Shown here piece by piece: positions 13,815 through 24,900 of a stretch of 56,234 nucleotides of DNA. A program made the translations under genes and the position numbers. The notes beneath the pieces are model-generated. The model ran no database searches, was not told the DNA's origin, and saw nothing but the letters and a program-made list of their open reading frames with translations. Every line of letters starts with the position of its first letter. Within the stretch, counting starts at the first letter, position 1. Origin of the DNA: Acanthaster planci (taxonomy: Eukaryota > Echinodermata > Asteroidea > Valvatida > Acanthasteridae); assembly GCF_001949145.1 (NCBI RefSeq), contig NW_019091454.1, positions 257,082 through 313,315 of the forward strand, read 5' to 3'.

Positions 13815-13922
13815 TGTCGCACAGTGAACACTTTCTGTTGAGGCCGCACGCAGATGCAGACAGGCAGCGATCTTTGTTCGCATCTTCGTGCGGCCTCAAC
13901 AGAAAGTGTTTACTATGCGACA
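13815..13922. repeat. 108-bp near-perfect hairpin (MITE-like or foldback)
   Basis: The left arm TGTCGCACAGTGAACACT... (13815-13850) pairs with the right arm at 13887-13922 with 34 of 36 positions matching. A looser extension (AGATGC / GCATCT) brings the stem to about 47 bp with a ~14-nt loop. I see no obvious target duplication. It could be a foldback element or an expressed hairpin RNA. Confidence 0.8.
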
Positions 13923-15870
13923 GTGCGCTCACATGCACTGGTACCCAACAACTGTTGCTTGTCATTCCTGCCATTTGGGCATAAATAATGAGGAGCCCTG
14001 TGATTGGTCAGTGTGACCCCCAGCGCGCCATAGCCAACTGTCACTTCAACCAGCGTGGCTAAGAATTGCACACACACGTACGGAAAGTGGCTGCAGCCTA
14101 TTTCCTTGTCATGTGTATCAATCGCAGCCACAGTCAACCATTTGGTCAAGGCTCGTCTTCGCATGTGAACTGCATGACTCTCGGACACTGATCGGGAACT
14201 AGTTCCCCCTTTTTTGTAAAACGGCATGGTTTTGGCCCATTTTTTTCTTGGTAACCAGAACAAAGGGATGTACCGGTAAGTTACATGTACAAAACGTAGA
14301 AATCCCGAGGGAATGGAGCAGCATTTCTATGGGTACACAACTAGAATAGAATCCCTGTTCATGCTGTGTTAAACGTCATGTACATGTACATGTACAGCCT
14401 ATGGCGAAAAAGGCTCATTTTCTATAGGATTCGTGGGAGTGGAGCGGATGTCAGACCCCACAGTTCTGGGGGTACAATATCTGTAAATACGTATTACATG
14501 TACATCATGTACATGTACATGAAGGCCTAGGCCTACATGTACATGTGCATGTTAACCTGTGACTGTGAGTGTGATGCTACACGTACATGTAGTTCCATAC
14601 GGACAACACTAATTTTCCCTTAAAATTAGGGTTTTCAGTTCTGCGTTGCGTACATGAAGACACATACAGGGCTGTGTACGCTACGCCATGAAAATCTCAC
14701 ATTTCACAATTTTTACTCTCAAAAACAGACGACTATTTTATATCGCATATGTACAAGTAACTTTGTTTTTGTAAGAAAACACCTAGGCCTGTCAAAAGTT
14801 TAAAGTTTCATCTTTCCAAACACGTCATTAAAACAGCCGTTGGATACACCTTTGTTTATAACTCAAAATGTAAATGGCCGATTGAGGTCATTTAAAAAGC
14901 ATGTTAACTTTCATTTCTTATCATTTGACACCAAAACAGCTCTGTAGACTGTACTCCCTATATAAAAACTTTTGACCTGAAAATGTACCATCATTAGAAA
15001 GTGATCATAGCATTCATGTCATAAAAAGTGACATGTTGCTGAGAATGTTCCAAAGCATTTACTAAAAAAACCACTTAGGCTTAGGTTTTTTCAGGCAAGT
15101 CTTGGATTTACACGCAGCCACAGGTACATTGACACTATAGTCATACCAATAACCATGGAGGCATGATCATACATAGTAATAATGACAGGGGCCGATTGTG
15201 GTTCGCTTTCGCTATTTTGTTTCTTTCACGGCCAAGGCCTATGTTTAAAAACAATCGGCTGTCAGCATGGTCAGCAACTCTCCTACCTTTCTCGAAGATA
15301 AATGAGTTTCGGCCAAACCGCAAACTTGATCAATTCACAGCTGAACGCGGTCGGCCTGTTCGAGTATCAACAGCAAAACACACGCCCAAGTTGCACCCAT
15401 ACATTCAGCAATAACCTGAGTGGTGGTGGTTTGTTATCTAGATCTCAGGGCACTCCCAAAAAATCCTGAGGCTGAATTCGAGGGAACAAAACATGACCAG
15501 CGCCCTCTTGAGAGTTCAATCATACACAGCTGGTTGGCGAGCGCACGTGCATAGAATATAATGGACGTATGCGCTCAGTTACAACCTAAGATTGCATAGC
15601 GCTATACAATCTTTGGTTACAACCAGGGTTATTCCTGTTCCTGCATGGTTAAATCGGTCCGAGTGACTTGATTGCCCAATCGGCTGATCGAGCCCAACAT
15701 TAATATCTGGATTCCACAGTTCATGCTTGTAAACGGTAATGATCATGTAACTACACCGTACACGTGAAGTGGGATCTGTTCCTGACCTTGCGCCATGTAC
15801 GGTAACAGAGACCTGCGTGTTGACACGGCAGATGTACCGCCGGTATTGTACAGGTTTACTGTCACTTTGC
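13923..15870. other. Non-coding stretch, no gene recognised
   Basis: It contains TACATG patches (for example 14380-14395 and 14488-14540) and AT-rich sequence. Around 15180-15400 the GC content is a little higher, with short open frames on both strands, but none resembles a known protein. Confidence 0.4.
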
Positions 15871-15948
15871 CCCATTTCCACGTCGCCCCTAACCACTTCG
15901 CTCCATCCCCACTTCGCCCCATTTCCACTTTGTCATCCGTGCATGCTC
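15871..15948. repeat. GAAGTGG minisatellite, left inverted block
   Basis: Tandem CCCCATTTCCAC(T)TCG-type units, i.e. the reverse complement of the 15-mer AATGGGGCGAAGTGG. The same unit recurs in the opposite orientation at 16524-16645, so the two blocks form an inverted pair about 580 bp apart. Confidence 0.82.
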
Positions 15949-16075
15949 GAGTGTGTTACAAGCTTCTTCAAAAAATGGTCGAGAGGGGAGTTCCATCATG
16001 GCCATAAACAACATGTAGGGCCTAGGCCTAGATAGGCCTATTATTATAGAAAACTCTACTAGACTGCATTAAATT

Positions 16076-16099
16076 ATGGAGGTAGAATTCTACCTCCAT
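16076..16099. repeat. 24-bp perfect palindrome
   Basis: The half-site ATGGAGGTAGAA is followed immediately by its exact reverse complement, centred on an EcoRI-type GAATTC. The flanks are loosely symmetric (TTAAATT / GATTAA). Function unknown. Confidence 0.85.
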
Positions 16100-16523
16100 G
16101 ATTAAATAAATGTCGACTGCGTTGTCCATTATGGTGAATAAATAGTACATATGGTTGGACTAGCATCAGGGTTATTTATCATCATGTACATGTACATGTA
16201 CGGTCGCCGTGGCATGAATAGACTGGTTGCCACAGTCCATCACGTATTCTCTTAGATGGGTGAGGCGCAGCGGAACCAGTGCTTTGCTCACATGTTTTTA
16301 CCTCAGCGACAACTAAACACGAAAATAAATTGCCAATAAATATTTTAGGGTCTCACCGAAACATTTGGGACTGGCGGCCGGGAAATCGGAGGCATTGTTT
16401 TGGCCTCTGAAAGTTGGGTTCTCCACATTGTTATTTGGATACTCAAATGTCGATGTTTTTATTTGTTGCATCTAGCCCTATACCTCTGTTTATACTAAAA
16501 AAACAGAATAAACGATAATCAAC

Positions 16524-16645
16524 GGGGCGAAGTGGAAATGGAGCGAAGTGGGGATGGAGCGAAGTGGAAATGGGGTGAGGTGGTTAGGGACGAAGTGGCA
16601 TGGGGCAAAGTGGAAATGGGGCGAAGTGGAAATGGGGCGAAGTGA
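16524..16645. repeat. GAAGTGG minisatellite, right inverted block
   Basis: About eight tandem copies of a ~15-bp unit close to GGGGCGAAGTGGAAAT, with variants (GGGGATGGAGCGAAGTGG, GGTTAGGGACGAAGTGG). The internal variant GGTTAGGG(G)CGA also occurs, inverted, in the left block, so the blocks are related copies and not chance low complexity. Confidence 0.85.
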
Positions 16646-16918
16646 CCGACACCCACTTTACAAGTTGCACAAATCACAAACTTCACTACCCACACTAACT
16701 GTGTGTTCGGACGTCCGCCCTTCTCCCGTTTATGTATGTAGGAGTGGGATGGACGTCGGATGCCACAGTTCTGGGGGTAAAACTGCACAAGGAAAGCCGA
16801 AACCAAGACTGAGCCTGGGAAATCCAAGACCAACATCTGTAGGTTTCAGACCAATACTTGATGTAAAATTCCATCACTGACTGGACAGTACTTTGAGAAT
16901 TCAAAGTCACTACAGAAA

Positions 16919-17010
16919 TAGCTCTACTAAGTGGAGTGTAAGTATTTCTCCTTTACGATTTTATCCAAGATCATAAAAGAGGAATACTAACGCTCCACTT
17001 AGTAGAGCTA
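16919..17010. repeat. TA-flanked 92-bp hairpin, mariner-type MITE candidate
   Basis: TA-GCTCTACTAAGTGGAG... at 16919 pairs with ...CTCCACTTAGTAGAGC-TA ending at 17010. The first 18 bp of each arm are identical, and the stem continues with mismatches for about 36 bp. TA at both outer edges fits the target duplication of Tc1/mariner elements. There is no coding content. Confidence 0.75.
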
Positions 17011-17784
17011 CTACGGAAAGAGTTCCGTATACGGATGCCACACCCTGTGCACAAAGTTAGAGTATTTGGACACTGGTTGGTCCATGTTTGTTTGTCGTCT
17101 GTCAGTTGGTGGTCCTGTGTTTTTTTAAAGTATAAGACTGGTGTGAAAAATTCTTAGTTTTTTTCTAGTAAATGACTTCATATTTCCCCTCTTAAATTGA
17201 ACTTTTCTAACTATGTTTTTGCTTTCTGATGGCTAATAGGTCAATGTAGGAAATAATTACAAGCATCAGTAAATGGAACTGTTCCTGTCAGTGTCACTAC
17301 ACCATGGTGTCACATGAAGGATTGATGACTTTGTGTTAGAATTTGAAGTACCGGTACAAATAATGGTTACTGACTAGTACAGTACTACGACTACATGTAC
17401 ATTGCGCAGTAATTATGACACAAGTGACTTGAGAAACACCTTATCAGTAGCATGTTTGTGGTTGCAGATTTAGGTGCTCACAATGTGGATTTGATATCCT
17501 TAGAAATAGTTTTTGTATGGGCAGGGAGACGTTTTGGGTTTAAACATTTACATACACTGACATACTTGTTTTCAAGGTTGTTTTGATTTAGTAAGTTCAG
17601 AACAATATGCTGTTTTGGTGAATGTGCACATATTTACTGAGTAATTGTAATTAGTGTAATTTAAAGTGTATTTCAAGTTGTGAGTTTTGAGAGTGGCTGG
17701 GTTTTTAGGTCTTATTGTTTCTTTAGAATGGTAAAAGTGATAGTGGTACATTCTACTTTAATTCAGTATATCTGTACAGGAAAC

Positions 17785-17830
17785 AAGTCTGTCCGAGAAC
17801 ACGTATACATACCTGTTCTCGGACAGACTT
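17785..17830. repeat. 17-bp perfect stem-loop
   Basis: AAGTCTGTCCGAGAACA (17785-17801) is followed by a 12-nt loop and its exact reverse complement (17814-17830). Beyond that the pairing continues after a two-base slip (AACA / TGTT). It is not next to any recognised gene. Confidence 0.85.
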
Positions 17831-17959
17831 CTTGTTTGGCTTTTCCGTATTCTAGTGTTTTGGAGGAAAAACAGAATTTGGTCCAAAAGAATACACAAAT
17901 TTATGTGAAAACCAGATATGTTTATGGACAAACATAAGCTGCTTTGGTAGTGGTACTCG

Positions 17960-18910
17960 TCACATGACGAAAATGTTTGTCTCGAACACTTCCTTCTGTA
18001 GCTACATGTAAGGTTCACCCCAATCGGACATGTATTTTGGGAGACATACTGAACATGTACCGGTAGTTGTGAAGGACGCACCTTCAATGACACATGACTT
18101 GTCAACTGATGATGTCACCATCACATGATGTCTTTTTTGTCAATAAAATTTCCCTTTATAGCTACATGCTAAGTTTCAACCCAATCGGCCATGTATTTCA
18201 GAAGATACTGTGATTTAACCGTAACCCTGCCAGATGCAGCACAGTCCATCAGGTGAAAAAGTCTGATGCACATTGATGCACTTGACAGTCAACGGCAGCC
18301 AAATAGACTGGTCATGTTGAGACAATGGGAGCTAGTCCCATTTAGCAATGCCACTGTTGGATCTTGTGGTGACTGGCAACCCCAAACTCCAAGGCTGTTT
18401 GGCCTTGAGGGAGAGTTGACCTGTTGGATCTTGTTACACTAGGGAGGCAAGCTACTTTGACTAGTTTGATGGTCTGGCAGTGTTTTTAGCCAAAGTAGCC
18501 ATGGTTAAAGGATGTACATTCAATGTCACATGACTTGTCATCAATATTCTTCTATAATGCTTCCCTTTCGACCTATCTGCAAGGTTTCAACCCAATCGGA
18601 CATGCATTTCAGGAGATAAAGTGCTTTAATGGATGCACCTTTAATGTCACATGATGATGTCATCATCACATGATGTCAATTTTCATCTGTAACACTTTCC
18701 CTTCTACATGTACATGTACATGTAGCTATCTGCACAGTTTCAACCCAATCAGTGTACTTCATGGGACACATGCTTCAAAAGGTGCACCTTTTAGTTAGTT
18801 AACACAAGATGAAATCATCATCGTAAGATGTCAATTTTCATCGATAACACTTGTCTTTTTTGATAACTGCAACTTTTCCACCCAATTGGACGTTTACTTC
18901 AAGAGATATA
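17960..18910 (+). repeat. ~155-bp degenerate tandem repeat, block 1
   Basis: The core TTTCAACCCAATCGGACATG recurs near 18010, 18172, 18582, 18737 and, diverged, 18874. Other shared phrases are CACATGATGTCAATTTTC, TAACACTTCCCTT, TTTCAGGAGATA and GGTGCACCTTTAATGTCACATGA. Spacings of 140-160 bp dominate; one longer gap (18200-18580) holds unrelated sequence. The block resumes at 20037 after the Tc1-like insertion. Confidence 0.82.
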
Positions 18911-20035
18911 CAGCAGTGTGCAAAATTATTTGAACACTGCATTTTTTTATACTGTGTACTGGTACATGTATGTATTTTAGTTCCCTGTGATGAAATGGCA
19001 ATCAGTACAGTACGTGCATACATATCCATGAAATGTTATTTTTAACATTAGTGTTTGAATACATACAGCAGTACATGTATACACGTGCAAAATAATTTGA
19101 ACATTTGACATTCTGCGTACGCAGACTTGCCGTTTGTTCCAAACTGTTCAATCTTAGATTCCTCACTCCATACCGGTAGGATTTTAGACCCATCCTCCTT
19201 TGTCCAGTGCTTGTGTTTTGTCGTAAGCATGATGTTGGCATAGATTGGTGTCTATAAACCTGTCCAATGCTTGGGCTGCATTTTATGTCTGTGGTTATTG
19301 ATCTGTAGCACCATCATCAGAGAAGGTTTTTATTTGTGCCCTTTGCTCAGTTGTAAGTTCCTTCTTTGCCCTCCGTCATGTTCAAGCTGTGGTGATCTGT
19401 GCTCTGGGTTACATGTACATGTAGTTTGGATGGCTTTATGTACCCTTTTGGCTAAATGTGGGATTTTTGTAATATATTCAAAACTGTATGCATACATTGT
19501 TGACAAAAGGCTGTTGCTGCTGATGACCACCAAAGCTTGCCAAAGCTTGCCAGCTAATCTCCCGATAACAGATAGAGCATACTGTCCCAAACATTAATTA
19601 CCCTTAGGTTCTTATCAGAACTACACATACACATAGATGTACAAGAGAGATATTTCACATGGTGCTACCAGAAACCTACAGTATTACCTCTATTTGCCAC
19701 CATCACCATGAAGAACTTCAATGCTCAACTAATGCATGCAAAGCAAATTGCAATTGATTTGGACAAAAAAACCCTGCACAATAATGAGCAAGAGGTGTAT
19801 GAATAGCTGGTTACTAGAGTTGTCTGGATAATGTTCTTAAATTTGAAAACATCAGATACATGCAACTGGTTTATTTCACTACAAGCAACTTCATTCTCAA
19901 ATGTGCCATGTGTTCAAATAATTTGAATATGTACAGGTACATACAAAACATCTGATATTGATTGCCATTTCATCAAAAGAAAGTTACTATAAGTACCTAA
20001 TATACCAAGTGTTCAAACAATTTTGCACACCACTG
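18911..20035 (-). mobile_element. Decayed Tc1-like DNA transposon with TA target duplication
   Basis: The left terminus CAGCAGTGTGCAAAATTA and the reverse complement of the right terminus CAGTGGTGTGCAAAATTG match at 25 of the first 28 positions. TA lies directly outside both ends (18909-18910 and 20036-20037). Internal copies of the same repeat at about 19083-19107 (direct to the left end) and 19911-19934 (inverted) give a double, IR/DR-like terminus. A minus-strand transposase remnant lies between. Non-autonomous now; Tc1/mariner identity is well supported by the ends, the target and the coding remnant. Confidence 0.87.
19048..19420 (-). pseudogene. Tc1-type transposase remnant
   Basis: On the minus strand the piece at about 19230-19085 reads KHKHWTKEDGSKILPVWSEE and then SKIEQFGTNGKSAY. 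This is the known Tc1 block around the second catalytic acidic residue, normally W(T/S)DESKFxxFG. About 150 nt upstream (19300-19390) lies a frame-broken match to the N-terminal DNA-binding segment (...QIKTFSDDGA-like, in shifting frames). Most of the part between them and the C-terminus with the last acidic residue is missing. Stops and frameshifts show that it cannot make an enzyme. Confidence 0.72.
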
Positions 20036-20036
20036 T

Positions 20037-20115
20037 AGTGCTTTGAAGGTTCCATCACTTGTCACCTGATGATATCATCACATGATGTCAATTTTCTTCT
20101 ATAACACTTCCTTTT
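20037..20115 (+). repeat. ~155-bp repeat, continuation after Tc1-like insertion
   Basis: Directly after the right TA, the sequence GTGCTTTGAAGGTTCCATCAC...GATGTCAATTTTCTTCTATAACACTTCC continues the repeat unit interrupted at 18908. The interrupted phrase GAGATA-TA-GTGCTTT matches the intact GGAGATAAAGTGCTTTAA near 18612. Confidence 0.82.
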
Positions 20116-21527
20116 CTTGCAGAAAAACAAAACATTGTTCCAAAAGCAAAAGCAAAAAATAAGTAGAAAAACAAAGGCTACCCCGCACAGTGTGGAAAAG
20201 CCAGTAATGTTGCCTCCTGTATCCACTTTTTTCATCATACATGTATCTCATATTTAATTACAGGAATGTTAAACAGATATTAATTTGGCACTGAGAAAAA
20301 AATCTAAGTTTGTCAAAATACTTATCTTCTTGACTACCCAAGACTTTGTACACAACCAATGCAACATTCTTCAGTCACACACATTTACTCCCAGACCTAA
20401 TCATAGAGATTGAGTTATTTGAATTATTCTTTGAAATAATGATGCCGAATTTGTACATCTCTCAAGACATTCTAAAATTAGTCAGAACTCTACCAGTGGT
20501 ACTTATTACTGTGCAAGTTGCTCCCAAAGTACTGCCAAAAGACTCCAAAGTATTTGTTAATCAAATGCAGTGTTGGAGGCCTTCACCTCTACTTAGGATG
20601 AACTTGTGCAGTTCAAGAAATTTTCCTCAATGGCAGAAAAAAAAACAAATAAACTACAATATCAGGAAACCTTCCTTCATTGTTGTGGCTTTATGTTAAA
20701 ATTAATTTTAACTTCTTTACTTACCCCCAGATGGGCCCAGTGCCACCTCCTGACTGTACCTTGCCCCATTTCTGCTTTTTAAGGCTTTTTTATTCCTTAA
20801 GCATTTTAAAAGTACATGTATGCAAATATGGAACACCAATATTATAAACTGTTTAAGCCCTGTTTGTTTTTAACAATACAAGCAGTATGTATTGATGAAA
20901 TATTGATAAAAACAAATATTTTATATATAAAAATTACCCTACCCAGACAAGGTGTCAGTTAGGTTCTTCAAAATTATGACTTCCTTGCTCACACAAAGAA
21001 AATATTAGTATGTTTTGAACTGTGCAATAAATGTATTTATAAAATTTGATAAAAACCCTGTATAATCAGTGTCAAAAGTTGCTTAACCCTGACAAGGTAT
21101 CATCTTTCAAATTCTTCAAACCTCCTTGCTCAGAATATTCAAAGAAACATATATCCAACAAAACAGGGTTCACCCCTCTGGTTGCTGGACTACATATCTT
21201 TATCTCATCCAGTGTGTACACATGTACATGTTCAGTGTAAGAAACAGCAGAAAAATTTACATAGAAAAGATTTACATGCTTTGTGAAAACACAAACAGTG
21301 CAGAATCTGATCATTGAGGAGATCTTACATGTACCTACATGTACATGCACATTCACATGTACATGTATGCTAATTGCTGCAATGAGGTTGATGATCATCG
21401 TAACGAACAAATTGAATCACAATTTTTGAGATGCTGTCCTTGAAAAGTGGTGAGAATTCAATTACAGGTATGAGAAGGTCCATTGTAGCATAATCTGTCT
21501 TTTGTGTCCTTTTTTGGTTTTATGCAG
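20116..21527. other. Non-coding stretch upstream of BCS1L
   Basis: AT-rich sequence with TACATG patches (21210-21235, 21328-21366). It must hold the BCS1L promoter or an untranslated first exon, because the first coding exon starts at an acceptor, but I cannot place either. Confidence 0.45.
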
Positions 21528-21913
21528 GAAATGTAAAGAATCAGAAGTGAGACTTTCAACAGAATTCCATTCAATACATGCAGCAATCAAAGTATGGCTA
21601 TCAGTGATTACATTGCTGCACTCAAAGATAATCCATATTTTGGAGCTGGATTTGGACTTGTCACTGTTGGTGCATTTCTTGCACTAGCAAAGAAAGGTGC
21701 ACAGTATGGTACCATTGCTCTGCGGCGCCATCTTTTAATGACTTTGGAGGTTCCAAGCAAAGATAAAAGTTACTATTGGTTGCTGCATTGGATCACAGTT
21801 AATGCAAGACGGGCACAACACCTGAGTGTAGAGACAACATTCCAACAAAGTGAGAGTGGCAAGATAAACACACAGTTTGACTTTGTGCCAAGCCCAGGGA
21901 ACCATTACTTCCG
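21528..21913 (+). CDS. BCS1L: BCS1L exon with start codon (coding 21594-21913)
   Basis: Acceptor ttttatgcag precedes 66 nt of 5'-UTR, then ATG at 21594 ([20 protein letters not shown]). The start is supported by alignment to the family N-terminus. The exon encodes the transmembrane segment and the import-signal region ([15 protein letters not shown]) and ends at TTCCG|gttag within an Arg codon. Confidence 0.94.
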
Positions 21914-24900
21914 GTTAGTTTACAAATTTACCAAATCCTCTCTACAAGCTGGTTCATACTTAGCACGAAAATAGAAGTGAACACAAATTTGTGATGTCAG
22001 ATTAAATAATTGAAATAATCATACATGCAATCGCTGTAACACATTGCAACTGAGCAAATTCATTGCAAATGTTGTGACATCAACTTATACTTTGCTTTGG
22101 CATTTGCGTGAAGCATCTTGGTTGCCTTAAACTGTTCCTATGACTCACATTTATATTTACATGTACTTCCATAGTATAACAAAACAGAATGTGCTGTCTG
22201 CTGTGAATTTGCCTTTGGTACCATTTTCCCCCTTGGGTGTACAAAACATCATGGACCCCCTTCCCAGCAGGCAACAATTGTGTAATGTATAGTTGTGATG
22301 AAAAGTCTACATGCACTTGGGCTGAAATGTTTTAAAGGTCACCTATTGTATTTTTGGTAGCCTTTCTTTTTCTGAAGCTGATCAGAAAGAATGTGATAAA
22401 GGACACTACACATGCGTGTGCACATGTACATGTGTAATGGAATCTGTCATCCCAAGTGGATGTAATTTTTCCACCATTGCTGTAACTTGTGATTCATGTG
22501 AATATTCGTTGTGTAATGTTTAGTTACAAGAATACATGGATCTGGGTTGAGCGTAATAGAGAGAAGCAGATGATAGACTTGCATACTGGTACACCATGGG
22601 AAACAGTTACACTTACAGCCATCAGTAGGAATAGACAGCTGTTCTTTGATATCCTCAATCAAGGTTGGTATTTAACAATTATTGATTGCTGTGATATGGA
22701 ATGTGATATTTTAATGTGTGATATTTTGAGGGTGTTAAAAACAAGAGGTAGACATGAGTATAACAATTACATTCATGCAGAGGTATAGCACTCCCATTTG
22801 CTCTGGTCCAAAACATTTATCCTGTGAGCCAAAACAGATTCATTTATTTTTCCTTCGCTGGCCCAACCATGTTATAGCTGCTTCCTTAGAATTTCAGCTT
22901 CCGGGTAAAAAAAGGGCGTAACACTATCCAGGAACTATAAATCAAATGTATACAGGAACAATGTACTTTGTCATCAGCCAACTAAATTTGCACCCGAGTA
23001 TTTCAAGTGTAATTAAAATTGTACATGTATTCTTTTGAAACTGGAGTTCCAATATTTTTTTTAAATTTACAGCTCGAGAAATGGCACTGTTGAAGCAAGA
23101 AGGCAAAACAATCATGTACACAGCAATGGGCTCTGAATGGCGACAATTTGGTTATCCTAGAAAGCGCCGTCCACTTTCATCTGTCATCTTGGATTCTGAG
23201 ATAGCTGAAGATATACTTGGAGATGCACAGGAGTTTATCAACAATCCTAAATGGTACTCAGATAGAGGTACTGTACATGTGGAAAATTGTATGTCATTGC
23301 TTGCACAGCACGTACATATGTATATAAGGCTGAATGTGTATATTGTTTTGTAGTTGTGGGACCACGTAGAAGTGTGTTACAGAATCAAAACTGTAAGGAT
23401 TCTGAAAAGTCCTCACTATTTGGCCCACGTTGTTTAGAAATGACATTATCTCAGACACAGTGTCAGAGAGTCCCTGTTAGGGTTTATAATTGTGTACATG
23501 CATTCTTGGTGCAGAAATGTGTGACTTGAATTTGTCAAACACACCCAACCCATTTTGTTTTGATCTGTGATAGACTACATACCGGTACCTGATCTTTCCA
23601 GCACATGCATGTACATGTATTGTGTGAGTCAAAATACATCTTTGATCTTTAACCATGTACCGGTAATTACTCCTAATCCTTCAGCATTCTTGCTACAAAT
23701 CATCACATACATGTATGCTGAGAAATCCTCCAGTGTGCAAAAATCCAGGGGCCCATTCTTTGTTCAGACATCATCAAGCCCCATGTACATGTGATAAATA
23801 CTTGTACAAGTCAAATCTTCCAAAACCTGACAGATTCAAAAGAATCTGGGATGGTCAAAACAGGCCTTGAAATTAACATTCATAAGAACGTACCTCTGAC
23901 AGTTTAGCCATTCCTACATGTATTGGTCGAGAGCCCGTCACCTGGTCTGTCTTAAATGAGTAATAAAGCATGAGCTGCTGGTCATTGCGTTTGCGACCAC
24001 ATGTGTAATAGACACCACATACACATGAATCTCCATATGGCGACCTGTGACATGCACATACCATTACATGGCTAGACGGACATTGAAAAAAATGAAGAGA
24101 AAGTGTTCAAAGAAATTGTTGGAAATTTGTTATTTTAAATGTTTGGCCTGTCTGACTCAAAAAGGAATTTACATGTATGAATGTGTGGCTTGAGCATTAG
24201 TTGCATTCATTCTTTTAAGTCATTTTTAAACAAATGTTAAAATTGGCCAATCATATACACCTGTATTTATCATTCTGTAATCTGGAGAAGTATTTAGGAA
24301 CAACAGGACTGTTGGAGATGTACATGCATGTGCAACTGAATGAGTGACATAAATATTGATATTTTATTTAGGTATACCATACAGAAGAGGATATCTACTG
24401 CATGGTCCACCTGGCTGTGGAAAAAGTAGTTTCATGTGAGTAGATACTTCTTGTAATCAGGGTTATGTGAACATATGAAGCCTTTTTAGTCCTGTAATAT
24501 GGGTTTAAGAAATTTACAAACAGATTCTAAAGTTTTGCTTGTATGGGAGGAAAACGTGCACCTAATAAAAGACATGAAACAGCTGTCTCTCAGTCCAAGA
24601 TGACAATGCCAACACGGAATCTTCAAGTAATTCAGTTTCAGTGAGCTTGTTTGGTACCTACATGTAGTATTCCAACAGCACATGCATTTAAAAGGCGTGG
24701 GATTTTTCCTTATTTACTGCAGATTTCCACAGGTTTTGAAATTTGTAAAAAAAGATGAATAATAACAAATTTTAAAAATGCCTTTTTTTGGAAACATGTT
24801 TACCCAAACATAAAGTCAAATAACCAAGTCTTTACACTTGAAGTCATCAGCAGAAAATCATGTCTTCTATAAATTGTCCTGTTTTCTGTTGAAACTAATT

